A stretch of DNA of 64,000 bases from Tolypeutes matacus (GCA_026826555.1 JAKSZT010053928.1:45309089-45373088), one strand, 5' to 3'; counted from the first letter of the stretch, positions 23,978 through 37,185 are shown. Numbers and translations: made by a program. The notes: generated from the letters alone by a model not told the origin.

Positions 23978-24330
23978 TCTGAGTTTGCTAGGGCTGCTGT
24001 AACAAATACCAAAGACTGCTTGGCTTAAACAACAGGAATTTATTTCTTTTGTATTTTTGTTATTATTATTATTAAAACAACAAGAATTTATTGTCTTACA
24101 TTCCTGGAGGCTAGAAATCCAAACTCAAGTGTTGACAGACTTTCTCTGAAGTCTGTAGTGTTCTGGTGGCAGTTTGCCTTAACTCAATCCCTACCTCCCT
24201 TACACTCTCCATCTCTGTCTCCCACTGTCTGTCTCTGCAATTTGACTGTCCTCATAAGGACTCTAGTCATATTGGATTAAGGCCTACCCTGATTCAATTC
24301 GGCCTCAATTAATAATGTCTTCAAAGATAC
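23978..24330 (-). mobile_element. MLT1-like LTR, left part, split by the MIEF1 retrocopy
   Basis: It starts 'gagtttgctagggctgctgt' and runs through 'gcttggcttaaacaacagg' and 'ctctagtcatattggattaa' to about 24330. The LTR resumes at 26796 with 'acaggacaggggttaggact'. The retrocopy therefore landed inside it. A small local duplication of the 'aacaa(c)aggaatttatt' region with an ATT-rich filler lies at 24030-24095. Confidence 0.85.
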
Positions 24331-24455
24331 TAGCTACAGGGAAGTGAAGGGGCCATGCTGGTGGGTGACCCGGGACAAGTATTGGGCAACAGGCAAAGCC
24401 TGAAGAGTAGTAGCACGTGGTCCACGGCTTAACACCCAGCCTCTGCCAGGCCCCC

Positions 24456-24668
24456 ATGGCCCTGTGGAGCTGAGCGGCAGTGCTGAGTCTCTACTTGGCT
24501 CTGCTGAACCAGGGCTGAGAGCTTCGCTACACTGATTGAGACTTCTACTTTGCCTTTATCTACCATGAGTTCTGAAAAAATCAGAAGCCAGAGGCTCCTG
24601 AGGCCTGGGAGAGGCAGCTGGAGAAGGGCCTGGTCTTCTTCCACAGCAAACTGGAGAAAATTGTTTAG
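24456..24668 (+). pseudogene. Dead copy of the MIEF1 upstream frame (altMIEF1/MIEF1-MP microprotein)
   Basis: In the parent gene, the MIEF1 5' leader encodes a 70-residue LYR-type microprotein found in mitochondria and linked to mitoribosome assembly. Here an ATG at 24456-24458 opens a frame of exactly 70 codons, with the terminal stop at 24666-24668. Residue similarity is clear throughout, for example 'DFYFAF' near codons 29-34 and 'ERQLEKGLVF' at 52-61. Four in-frame TGA codons occur at 6, 21, 28 and 40. In the human protein as I recall it, all four positions are arginine, so each is explained by CGA-to-TGA change. The LYR motif at 12-14 reads LYL here. No indel disturbs the frame. Confidence 0.9.
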
Positions 24669-24789
24669 GAACCTCTCCTGTTCCTTCCCTTCCTAATTCC
24701 AAGGGAAAGAGGACAAAGGTGGATTCTGTAGACACTCCTGCTCTCTCCCACCCTACCTCACAGGTGCATTAAGAAGCCTCAGGTGAGCA

Positions 24790-26065
<1,276 letters not shown>

Positions 26066-26795
26066 GGCAGGTGGAAGCCACATTGGGTGTTGGGTGGTCA
26101 GCCCAGGATTCTCCGTTGGAAGCATATGGCCATGTAGTTGGTGCCTCACAGGGCTCCTGGGCAGTTCCTGGGCGCCTCCTGTCCTGCTGGTCATTGCCCT
26201 GGTCTCTTCATGCTGATCAGCATGACAGCCTCCAGTTTCCTCACCCAACCCTTTCTATTTTTGTTACCAAACACTGTGCTGCCTGCTCCTCTCTCCCCAC
26301 CGCTTGCCCTAGGTTAATTTTTCGGAATGAATTGGGAAGGCAGAACACAAGCCTGGCTGTTGAGACCACTTGGTGTTTTACATTTTGGCCTAGGTTTTCT
26401 GCTTCTGTCTGCCCTTTTTGCCTGTTCCTTCTCAGTCTTTTTCTTTCCCATCTTTTCTCTCTTGCCCATGCCTTCTGATTTGTTCTTTTCCTTGGAGCAC
26501 ATCTGCCTAATCGAGATGTTGCCTTCCAATTGAATGTCAGTGAAGAGCTCTGACTGCATGTTTCCAGGCTGAACTCTGCAAAGTGAGTGCTGAGACAGTA
26601 CTTGGGGTGAGGCTGTCAGAAGAGCTGGCCTTTGACCCAGGTTTCTGGAAAGGAAGTCCATTACCCCCTCCTGAGCACCTCACATTCATGATTGCTTAAT
26701 GTCTCTCATGATCACACTGTTATTGACCCACATGGGCATGAGGGTGCAATATAAACTGGATAAAAAGTTATTTGAAAATTGAAAAAAAAAAAAAA

Positions 26796-26895
26796 GATCC
26801 TATTTACAAATAAGTTCACATCCACAGGACAGGGGTTAGGACTTGAAGCTGTCTTTCCAGGGGTGGGGATGGACACTATTCAATCTGTAACAGAC
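26796..26895 (-). mobile_element. MLT1-like LTR, right part
   Basis: It continues the LTR from 24330: 'ctatttacaaataagttcac', 'acaggggttaggacttgaag' and the terminus near 'tcaatctgtaacag'. Together with the left part it brackets the MIEF1 retrocopy. Confidence 0.8.
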
Positions 26896-27177
26896 TCCGA
26901 GGTCTTGCTCAAGGGAAAAAATATAATCTGTAAACTACCTTCAAAGGACTGTGAGTTTTGTAAGTGGAGAGGCCCTCACTTTGCTGAGCACCGTGACAGG
27001 CTGGCTAAGGTGACTAGCTCTGTACAGTCAAGTAGGGTGAGGAATTTGAAGCTGGGGATGAGTGTGTGTGATATGCTGAGAGTATGGAGAGAAGACAGGG
27101 AGGATGAAGATATGGAATGAGAGACAGAAATAAGAACAGCACACCTGTGGAGGACATATCTATTCCCCTAAGACGAG
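26896..27177. other. Unassigned DNA
   Basis: No recognisable element. Confidence 0.4.
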
Positions 27178-27610
27178 GGTTCTTAACCTTTTATGTGCCA
27201 GGTGCTCCTCTGACAGTCTGGTGAAGCCTATAGATAGATCCCTTTAAGTGCGTAAAATAAAATATGTAGGATTACAAAGGAAACTGATTGTATTGAAATA
27301 TAGTTATAAAAATATAAAAACAAATTTGAGATGTAGTAATATATGTACTTTGCTATGAACTCATTAAACAAAAAGACTAATTCTAATAACTACCATAAAT
27401 TTTGAGGTAGTGAAGAGGATAAATGATATATTTCTAGACAAAACCATTATGTGATATGCATATACCTGTGATTTTGGTTAGTGAGAAAATCATAGGTACA
27501 GCTAACCTGTTGCCTGCATACGTAATGGAAGGAAACGCTTACCTTCAGTGTTTTTCTCCAACCAAGATCACAGACCCTAGAGGAAGAACTTCCATCCCCA
27601 GGTAGACTCT
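27178..27610. mobile_element. hAT-like nonautonomous DNA transposon, long copy
   Basis: The left terminus 'agggttcttaaccttttatg' leads into 'aggattacaaaggaaactg' and 'ataactaccataaattttga', then 'atgtgatatgcatatacctg'. This is the interior of the old mammal-wide family whose ends also occur at 2957 and 41118. The right inverted repeat is eroded. Confidence 0.75.
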
Positions 27611-28436
27611 AGCAAATAGGACCTTGTGACTCAATGATTTTGCATGGGTGTATTCTCTGGGGAATACATCAAGGACCAGGAAGTGGGATAGAGGCCCAGT
27701 CTCCAGTCAGTCTCAGGATTTAGACTTGCATGTATAGAACGCAGGTGGAAGAACTCACCCTGAATGTCTGTTTAGAAGAGAAAGGCACATAAGAGCCAGG
27801 AAATAAGTAGATTAAATATTTCCTTTAGGTGCATGAAGAGCCTTTCTTAGGAAGACTGAAAGGATTTTGTGATTCCTTCCACCTCCTCATATCTGTGCAG
27901 CACTTTTAACTTCTCAAAGCATTTTTCTATCCATTATCTAATTTGTTTTTCACAACCACCCTGGGGTTGGTAGTACAGCTATTATTCTTTTGTTTTTCTT
28001 CTAAAAATATATATTTAAAGCACAAATTTACTAGAATCAGAACAAAAATTCCAGATGGAATAAGCAAGTGATACTATTGAGAAGCCTACAATTCTTCCAT
28101 ATTCAGAAGGAAAATTTAAATGCAATTAAATAGTTAACATATAAATAACCTCCCCTTGCTGCTAATGCAGAGGAAAAAGCAGTATTAAGAGCTTATTAAG
28201 GAGAATATTTTTAGGTCAAATTTTTTCAAGAAAGTGTATGCTTATAAAAATTTAAACAAAACAGTAGCATTGAAGAGCATAATTTGAAAAAATTTCCCCC
28301 CATCTAATAAAACATCAGGGTCCAGTTAGGAAATAGAAATTCTTTGAACAGTGAATATTTAATATAAAGAATTATTAGCCAGGTATAAAGTTGTTAACTA
28401 GGTAACTGAAAGAGTAAACAAGAGAACACTAGGGCT
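27611..28436. other. Unassigned DNA with a MIR3-like fragment
   Basis: A stretch at about 27880-27985 ('cattatctaatttgtttttc', 'accctggggttggtagtac') looks like an old MIR3 copy. The rest is AT-rich and unassigned. Confidence 0.45.
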
Positions 28437-28655
28437 GGGGTCTGCAAACTACAATCCATGGGCCAAATCCAGCCTTCAATCTGTTTTTTTAAATAAAGAT
28501 TTATTAGACACAGCCATGATCCTTTGTTTACATATTATTTATGACTGCTTTCACACTAAAATGGCAGAGTTAAATAGTCTCAAAGGAGTCAAAGCCTAAA
28601 ATGTTTATGATTTGGCCCTTTGTAGAAAATGTTTGGCAACCCCTTCTTAGTATCA
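28437..28655. mobile_element. hAT-Charlie-like nonautonomous element, compact copy
   Basis: Both ends are visible: 'ctggggtctgcaaactacaa' on the left and 'aaatgtttggcaacccctt' on the right, with 'cacagccatgatcctttg' and 'ttatgactgctttcacac' inside. This is the same terminus family as 16263. Confidence 0.85.
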
Positions 28656-28967
28656 AGGTATCAAGGTGGTAGCAATTGTAGGAAGCAGCTTCTACCTCAA
28701 GAACTGGGAGAAGCATAAAGATTTTCTGGAAATAAAGTTTAAATTATATAACAGGCTTAACTGATATAATAAACACCTAATAATATAGCCTCAAAAATAT
28801 ATAAAGCAAAATCTGGCAGAACTCCTAGAAGATATAGATATATCTCACAATCGTAGTGAGAGACTTTAATATACCTATCTCTGATACTGATGATTTCAGC
28901 AGACAAAAAATAAATAAGGATGTAGAAGATTTGAACAACATAAGAAGCAGTCTTAAACTAATAATCA

Positions 28968-29397
28968 GGGAAGCAGATGTGGCTCAAGCATTTGGGCTCC
29001 CATCTACCATATAGGAGGTCCAGGGTTCGAGTCCAGGGTTCGAGTCCCAGGGCCTCCTGGTGAAGGCAAACTGGCCTGCACAGCAAGCTGGCCTGAGTGG
29101 AGAGCTGGCCTGTGCAGGAGTGCTGGCCCACACAGGAATGCTGGCCCGCGCAGAAAGCTGGCACAGCAAGATGATGCAATGAAAAGAGACACAGAGGAGA
29201 GACAACAAGAGACACAGCAGACTAGGGAGCTGAGGTGGAACAAGAGATTGAACGCCTTTCTACCACATCAGAAGGTCCCAGGATCCATTTCTGGTGCCGC
29301 CTAAAGAGAAGACAAGCAGACACAGAAGAACACACAGCGAATGGACACAAAGAGCAGACAATGGGGGGGTGCGAGAAATAAATCTTTAAAAAAAAAT
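28968..29397 (+). mobile_element. Dimeric xenarthran SINE nested in L1
   Basis: The first head is at 28968-29060. A 15-base word 'gggttcgagtccagg' is locally duplicated in its B-box region, followed by a body of repeated 'gctggcc' words and 'aagatgatgcaatgaaaag'. A second head lies at about 29225-29300, then 'acacagcgaatggacac', a G-run and an A-rich tail. A perfect 13-bp duplication, AAACTAATAATCA, is at 28955-28967 and 29398-29410. Confidence 0.95.
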
Positions 29398-29866
29398 AAA
29401 CTAATAATCATATGTAGAACTCTGAACTCAATAAGAGAGAACAGATGAAGCACACATGAAGCATTTATAAAAATTGATTTTGTACTAGGCCATGCAATAA
29501 ATCTCAATATATTTCAAAGAACTCTTAGTGTGAGACTGTGTTTTCTTACTAATAGGCTATTAATATAGAAATTCACATCTAAAAATGTATGTTACATTAT
29601 AACATTTAAAAAAAATTAATTCTAATCTTACCCAAACTATTGAAAGATTATAAAAATAAACAAATATTCTCCAGTTCAAATTATGAGGCAAACATAACCT
29701 TGATTCAAAAATATGACGAGGACGTTATGGGAAAATAATATTACTGTCTAACCTCACTCATGAACACAAATGAAAAAACCACCATAAATTGAATATTAGT
29801 AAAGAACACCCATCAATATACAGAAACGATAATACATCATGACCAAATTGTATTTATCTCTAGTGT

Positions 29867-30285
29867 GGTGGATTGACTTGTTTGCCTCAGTTTGGGCATA
29901 TTCTTGTTCTTGGCCCTCATTCTGGTGGGTGTGGACACGTTGTAAATACGATTTCTTCAAGATGTTACTTCAGTTAAGGCATGGCCCCACTGAATCAGGT
30001 TCTGCTTTAATACAGATTACTGGAGTACTTTTTAGGCAGAGTGAAATTCAGATGGAAAGAGAAGCCATGCTGCCATGTGTATTGCCATGTGACAGACAAG
30101 CCAAGGACCAAGGATCATGGGCAGCCAGCCACATAGGGTCACTGTCTTTGGGGAGAAAGCATCGCCTTGCTGATGCCTTTATTTTGGAGTTCTCCTAGCC
30201 TTAAAACCATGAGCCAATACATCACCATTGTTTAAGCCAACCCATTGTATGGTATTTGTTTTGGCAGCCAGGAAAGTAAAACACC
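29867..30285 (+). mobile_element. LTR-like element, possibly lineage-specific ERVL/MaLR
   Basis: It starts 'tgtggtggattgacttgttt' and ends near 'ggcagccaggaaagtaaaac'. An internal 'gctgccatgtgtattgccat' block recurs at 60042, in another LTR-like element. The terminus resembles MaLR/ERVL LTRs, and it interrupts the L1. The family name is unknown to me. Confidence 0.65.
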
Positions 30286-32078
30286 TAGAATAAAGGTTTG
30301 ATTTAAATTTAGAAGATCAGTAAACATAATTTGCCCTAGAGAATATAGAAGAAAGTATATAATTAGCTCAATTTTAAATTTTAAATTAAGACTGTCTAAA
30401 TAACTCATAAATAAAAAAGAAACCATAATTAAATGATAAAATATTTACAATGAAATGATAATAAAAACACTACATTTCAAAATTTGTAGGATTCATCTAA
30501 AACTGTACTTAGAGGATAATTATAACCTTAAATACCTATATTAGAAAATAAGAAAGACTGACAATTAATGAATCAAACATCCATCTCAATAAGTTAGAAA
30601 AAGAAGCCCCCAAAAAGGAGAAGGAAGAACATAATAAAGACAAGAATAGAAATCAATGAAACAGGAAAGAAACATACGATGGTGAGGATCAATAAGACTA
30701 ATATTGGTTCTTTGGCAAGGCTGATCATACACACACATGCATGTGAAATTACAGAATGTAAATTAACCAATATGAGAATTAAAATGGGCACATAACTAGA
30801 AATGTCATGGATATTAAAATGCTTACAAAATAAATTTGAAAATTTAGATGAAGTGGAAAAATTCTTAGAAAAATATAAAAAAGCTAACTGAAAAAGAAAG
30901 AGAAACCTGAAGAATTCTATAACCATTAAAGAAACTGAAATAGTTGTAACATTCTTCACACAAAGAGACTCTTGGCTTAGACATTAATACTTGTAATTTC
31001 TGCAAGTTATTTAAGGAAGATTCCAATCTAAAACAAACTCATCACAAGATTGTAAAATAAAGACACACTCTAAAACTTTATGAGGCAAACATAACTTTGA
31101 TGCCAAGATATAACAAAGTATGAGAAAGTAACATTTCAGTTCAAATTCACTTGTGAACGTAAAGGCAAAAGTCCTAAACTAAATCCAAAATAAACTAAAA
31201 CCAAAGTCATTAATGTATAAAAAGATACTATGTCATGACCAGTTTGGAATTATCCCTGAATGACTGTTTTACTTAACATAAGAAAAACACCTAAAATAGT
31301 TTTCCAAACTGAATAAAGAAGAAAAATTATACAAATATTACAATAGTTGCAGAAAAAGTTCAATAAAATTCAACAACCATTGATAGTACCTCTTAGAAAG
31401 CTCGGCATTAGAGGGAACTTTCTAAACCTACTGAAGGATGCCCACCAAATACCTACTGTAACCACGATTTTAATGTAAAACCTTGAAAGCATTCTCTTTA
31501 AGAATTGGAAAGAAGAAACAAAACTATCATTATTTGCAGATGATAAATTTGTCTGCATACTAAACCCAAACAGACAATTATTAATATATAACTATTAGAT
31601 TTAATGAGACAATGTAGCACCTTTGCTGGATGCCAAACAAATGTAAAAACAATTTCATTTCCATGTGCTGGCAACAAAAAGATTGAAGTGTATTTTAAAA
31701 GACATACCATTTAAAATAGATAAAATGAAATATTTAAGAATAAATATAGCAAAATATGTATATGACCTTTATAGAGAAAACTGTAAAACGTAAAAAAAAA
31801 AAAAATGTAAAGAAGTCCTATATAAATAGAGAGAGACACCAAATTTATGGATTGAAAAGCTCATTATTATTAAGATGTCAATCCCTTCAGACTAATATTT
31901 GGATTCAATACACTTCCAGTTGAAATCCTAATAGGTTAAATGTGTGTGTAAAATGCTGATTCCAAAGTTTCTATGGAAAAGAGCCAAATATAGCAAAGAC
32001 ATGCTTGAAGAAAAAGATAAAGTGATTTAGTCATAAAAAATTATCATAAAACTATTTTATCTAAGAATGTATGGTATT

Positions 32079-32440
32079 GGGAAGCGGATGTGGCTCAGTG
32101 ACTGGGCTCCTGCCTACCACATGGGAGTTTGCTGGTTCAGATCCCAGTGCCTCCTAAAGAAGACAGCGAGCTGACACGATGGGCAGGCGTGGTGAGCTGA
32201 TGCAACAAGATGATGCAACAAGGGATGTTGGAGGAAAAAACATAATGAGAGACACAACAAAGCAGGAAGTGGAGATGGCTCAAGTGATTGGACACCTCCC
32301 TCCCACATCAGAGGTCCCGGGTTCAGCTCCCAGTACCTCCTAAAGAAATAAGGAAGACAAACAGACACAGCAAGTAAAAGGCAGCAAGGGTGTGGGGAGA
32401 AATAAAATAAAACAAATCTTAAAAAAAAAAAAAAAAAAAA
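32079..32440 (+). mobile_element. Dimeric xenarthran SINE nested in L1
   Basis: Heads at about 32079-32150 and 32262-32345 have the same order as the copies at 19128, 28968 and 56150. Between them is a 'gatgcaacaagatgatgcaa' body, and a poly(A) of about 21 bases ends the copy. Flanking words 'agaatgtatggtatt' and 'agaatggtatt' form a target duplication with a 4-base length difference. Confidence 0.9.
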
Positions 32441-33870
32441 AGAATGGTATTGACACAGACAGATGAAGGAGAACAGAATGTCCAGAAATTGACCATATAT
32501 TATGGAAACCAGATTTATGACAGAGCTGGCATTGTAAATTGGTGGGAAAGTAATGCCCTTTTCAATAAATGCTTTCAGTGTCAGTTGGTTATCCCTGTGT
32601 ATAAAAATGAAACTGAACCCCTATCATATGTCATACACAAAAATCAATTCCTCATTGAATAAAGACCCTAAGGTGAGAGCTAGAACTCCAAAATTCTATG
32701 AGTTATGTCTTCATAATCTCAGAGTAGGAAGGATCTCTTAAACAAGAAGCAAAAAAAAATGTAAATTTTTAAAGAAAAAGTTCAATAAATTCAACTGCAC
32801 TAATGTTAATAACATCTGTTTTTTGACTGAAAAATTATGAGTCCAAATTCAAGCCACAGACTGGGAGAAGATATTTGTAATGTATCTTTTCAACAAAGGA
32901 TTGATATCCAGATATTATACAAAGCAATATGGAAAAGATAAACAGCCCAGCAGAAAAAATGGACAAAAGCCATAAAAGACATTCTACAGAAACAAAAATA
33001 TAAACGTCTCAGATGCTAAGATGCTCAATCTCAGTAGTAATGAAAGAAATGCAGATTGAAACCATAATGAGACATCCTTTCACAGCTTCCAGATTCACAA
33101 AACTTAAAAAATCAGTAAAAACTAAATTTTAGTGAATATATAGGGCAACAGGTATCTTCCTTCATTACTAATAGGCATGTGGACTTCCTGGAAAACATTC
33201 TAGCATTTTCTAATGAATTTGAAAATGCACTTATTCTATGACCCAAGGGATTCCACTGCTAAGGATATACTCATAAAATACTTTCTACACATCCACTGAA
33301 AGACACATATAAGAATGTGTATAGGAGCCCTGTACATAGCAGCAAAACATTGGAAACAACCCAAATTTCCATCAGGAATAGAATGGATAAATGTGGCATA
33401 TTCATATATATATACAGCTGAATACTGTATAGTATTAAAAATGAACCACAGCTATTTGCTTCAACATGGGTGGATCTTAAAACGTAATGTTGAGATATTG
33501 TAATAATCACAGATGTATACAGAGTGATCCTATTGATATAAAGTTAATAAAACAAGCAAAACACAAAAGTATTGTTTAGTGATACATACATAGATGTTAA
33601 AACTATAAGAAAAGCTAGGAAAGGACCCCAAATTCAAGACAGTATTTACCTCTATTGGTAGGGAGTATGGGATGGACAGGAGGGTGACTGGAGGGCCAGG
33701 TACACAGGGAACAGTCAAGGCTCTGGGAATGTTTTATTTCTTAACCAAAGTATGGATGTATGAGATTTATCTTTATTGATATTTATTAAATTTTACCTAT
33801 TTTGCCTATGTAGTTTGATACACTGTTTTGTATGTTTCATATAGTTCAATAAAATGTAATCCCTTTTTCA

Positions 33871-35430
33871 TTTTATAATGGAGTGTCAAGCAGAAGCAGA
33901 AGTATATTTAACCTGTTATCTTTAATCTGAAGTCTAATTCTGTTTTCAAATCCATTATTCACATAATAAATGATAACTAAGTTTTCTGTGTGCATTTTAA
34001 TAATTTGTCCTAAATAAAACCTGGATTTAAGGGATAGAAGAAATTATAGATTATCAACTGGCATGATAAATACAAAATGATAAAAGCCTTGATTGCCTTT
34101 TTGTTGCTCTCTCTTATGTGTCTTATATTATTACATAAACCTGCTCTGCTTGTCCATTAGAAAATGAATGCATGCATTCTGATGAAAATCTACCACCTGA
34201 GTATTTATGGAACAATATATGTCAGTTAGGTGATTAAATCTTCCAGTGCTTTGGTGATTTCAGTATTGCTCCTTATTATCTGTGAGATGCTGCTTTCACA
34301 TATTTTTCAGTATTTCTTTAAATTACATTGGCAATTCTGATCTTTTTAAAAGGATATCTCACTACAACCGACTGGTATTTATCTGGATGAAAACTTAAAA
34401 AAAGTTTCCTCTAATCTTTTCTCAAGTCTTCCTCAACAAGGTCTTTCACGTCTCCAAAAACTTTATGACAAAATTTATACCAGTTAGTGCAGAGTATTCC
34501 AACTACCTGGTCTTTGGAGTAGCTACTTATCCTTTCAGCACTACTGAAAATTCTGCCCTTTGTGCAAATGGACTAGTTCTCATGGCCACTTCTTGTTGAT
34601 TAAATATAATATGGGTCATATCCTGTGGCACTTCCATTTTTCATCATTGCTTGTAATAGAACAAAAGCATTGGGTGTGTTTAGAGCTTCCCAAGCTGTGT
34701 AATGAAACAGAGTTTTTAGTCCTGGTCATCTGCTCCTGGAGTCTCTCAAACAATATTGTAGCATTTATCTGTTCTGCCCCAGTTTCCCTTTAAATTATGC
34801 TCCTTCAATTGGTAGAATAAGAAGGGGATACAAACCAAAGTGATGGAGATATTGAGACCAGAATAGGGGAGATGGCACAGAAACAGCAGTGATCCCAAGG
34901 AAGGTGACCCCCATAGCTCCAACTCAACACTAGAGGTCTTCAGCTCTCTGTTTTGCAAAAGAATTTCTGGGTCTAAGCAACAAATCCAAACCCTCACCCT
35001 TGTTTGTGTGTGCGAGGGTAGAGGGGTGTCTCCCCTTTCTACTATAAAATCAACTTGGCTATAAAACTCGAGTCATTTTTTTTTTTTTTTTTTTTTTACT
35101 TCAGAACTTCATAGTTATTTCACTCTGTCACTCTGTTCTTGCATGAGTTCTACTGGTTCTTTTTTCCATGACCTTTCCGTTCATCTCTTGATTAACTAGA
35201 TTTTAATACTAAAATTGTTGTTGTTTTTTTCCTTCCAAAATGGCTCACAGGTACTTATTTCTATTCTTTCATGCTTGAGAATGGCTGGCATAAGATTTTT
35301 TTTTCATGTCATACTTTCCTTCACATGTTTGTAGAAATTGCTATGTTGAATGTTGCTATGAAAAATCTGAAGAAAAAATGATCCTGTTCAGGATACTTCC
35401 TTATTCTGCATGGTGACCTAAAGAATGTTG
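33871..35430. other. Unassigned AT-rich DNA, possible conserved stretch
   Basis: The sequence at about 34080-34270 is single-copy in appearance with several homeobox-like AT words. A T-tract is at 35076-35097. No exon is supported. Confidence 0.4.
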
Positions 35431-35437
35431 TCTTTTT

Positions 35438-35690
35438 TCCATCCTTCCTTTCCTTCCTTCCTTCCTTTCCTTCCTTTCCTTCCTTCCTTTCCTTCCTTCC
35501 TTCCTTCCTTCCTTCCTTCCTTCCTTCCTTCCTTCCTTCCTTCCTTCCTTCCTTCCTTCCTTCCTTCCTTCCTTCCTTTCTTCCTTCCTTCCTTCCTTCC
35601 TTCCTCTCTCTTTCTTTTCTTCCTTCCTCTCTCTCTTTCTTTCTCTCTCTCTCTTTCTTTCTTTCTCTCTTTCTTTTTTTTTTTTTTTTA
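35438..35690. repeat. (CCTT)n/(CTTT)n pyrimidine microsatellite
   Basis: About 250 bases of almost pure pyrimidine tetramers, turning into CTCT/CTTT and then a T-run. Confidence 0.98.
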
Positions 35691-35720
35691 AAGATTTTAT
35701 TTATTTATTCATTTATCCCC
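35691..35720 (-). mobile_element. Truncated SINE tail at the gap edge
   Basis: 'aagattttatttatttattc' followed by 'atttatcccc' matches the reversed tail-to-body junction of SINEs in this window. The rest is missing in the gap. Confidence 0.6.
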
Positions 35721-35820
35721 NNNNNNNNNNNNNNNNNNNNNNNNNNNNNNNNNNNNNNNNNNNNNNNNNNNNNNNNNNNNNNNNNNNNNNNNNNNNNNNN
35801 NNNNNNNNNNNNNNNNNNNN
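35721..35820. other. Assembly gap of 100 Ns
   Basis: Exactly 100 Ns, probably a placeholder length. Sequence on both sides is simple repeat. Confidence 1.
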
Positions 35821-35861
<41 letters not shown>

Positions 35862-35948
35862 TTTCTTCCTTTCTTCCTTTCTTCCCTTTCTTCCCTTTCT
35901 TTCCTTTCTTTCCTTTCTTTCCTTTCTTTCCTTTCTTTCCTTTCTTTC
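35821..35948. repeat. (CTTT)n microsatellite right of the gap
   Basis: Regular CTTT units grade into CCTTT and TTCCC variants up to 35948. Confidence 0.98.
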
Positions 35949-37185
35949 TACAGTTCAGTTTGCCTTTTACATTAATCTCAGATATTCCTTTCAGGGAAAT
36001 TTTTCTTCCGTTAAATTTTTTCAGACTTTTTCTATTCCATTTGTTAGATTCTTTACTTCATGCTTACCAACATTGAATCATTATTATCTCCCTTCCATAG
36101 TTCTTATCTTCTCCTTCTCTAATTCCTTTAGTCTCATTCTAAATCATCTAAAGTTATTGAAATAATCTCTAGAATTTCCTGGATTCCAATGATCACAGTT
36201 TCAGTCATGATTATTCTAGTCCTTCCTGTTTCTAATGCATTTAATATTTTGGATGTTTTATCATCTAATTTCTGAGCTCTTCTAAAAATTGAGTTCTGTT
36301 TCTTGTCAAATGTGGTATAGAATGAAGTACTTTTAGGGAATTTTCTTCTGTTCCTTAGGTTATTTTTTCTTCCAAAATGGATTCTTCAGCTTTCAAATCT
36401 GTTCTTTGTTCCTTTCCTTTGTTGTTATTGTTTTTATTATCATTATTATTTTTGTTTGCCATAGAATATTGGCTTAAGTATCATGCAAGTTCCTTTGATC
36501 TTGCTTATGTTTCACAGAGCAGCTCTATCTTCTGATGGAGGATGGATGAATTGTCCTTGACTCCCTTCACATGTGAGATCTGTTTTGCATTGCTCCAAAC
36601 TTCAGCCAAAGAGCTGGGTATTAAATTTGTTTCACTGGAAGGTAGAGGAAGAGATCAGCTTGAGCTATGAGCAGTCTTTGTTGGAAAACTTGGTTGTGAC
36701 CTCTCTCATCTGGGAATTCAGTTAAATGTTCAATAGAAAGGTTTATTTTACTTAGTAAAATGGGTAATATTAGTCCCTTAAGCTTTGGATCACTCCCTTG
36801 ATTCAGTGTAATACCTGGGAGACTATGTCATATGTGATGTCAGTCCAGTTGCCTACTTGCCTTTTGACCCATCCCTTCCCAGCAGCTATTTTTACTTTCC
36901 CACCCAGAAAAAGTACTGAGCTTTGTGCTCAACTCTTACTTTTCTTTCTTACCAATTAGAAAGTATTTGTAAAAATCTCGGGACTTTGGTTAATCTTCTT
37001 TTCTCATATCATACTTCTAAGCATGACAAACAGAATAATTTGTTTGTCTTCTTGTCCACCACCTTTAGGTTTTGATGGGGTTGTGTTTCTTTTCTGTATT
37101 TGGCTGTTGTTGGTTAATTCTTATTTATTTATTTATTGCTGGATTTATTTTGTTAATCATAAAGGGAAATAAATTCTATGCCCCA
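35949..37185. other. Unassigned AT-rich DNA
   Basis: T-rich on the plus strand, perhaps antisense LINE, but no diagnostic block is seen. Confidence 0.35.

Larger units (their letters stand above)
28740..33870 (+). mobile_element. Old L1 LINE, about 5 kb, sense, with three later insertions
   Basis: ORF2-derived wording runs left to right and is clearest at 33290-33490 ('agccctgtacatagcagc', 'ggaaacaacccaaatttcc', 'atcaggaatagaatggata'). The 3' end at about 33740-33860 has 'cactgttttgtatgtttc' and 'tagttcaataaaatg'. Stops and frameshifts are dense throughout. A SINE (28968), an LTR (29867) and a SINE (32079) interrupt it. It is immobile. Confidence 0.85.

Noticed and set aside
35425..35691. 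An 88-codon frame of serine, phenylalanine, leucine and proline
   Set aside because: Pure translation of a CCTT microsatellite.
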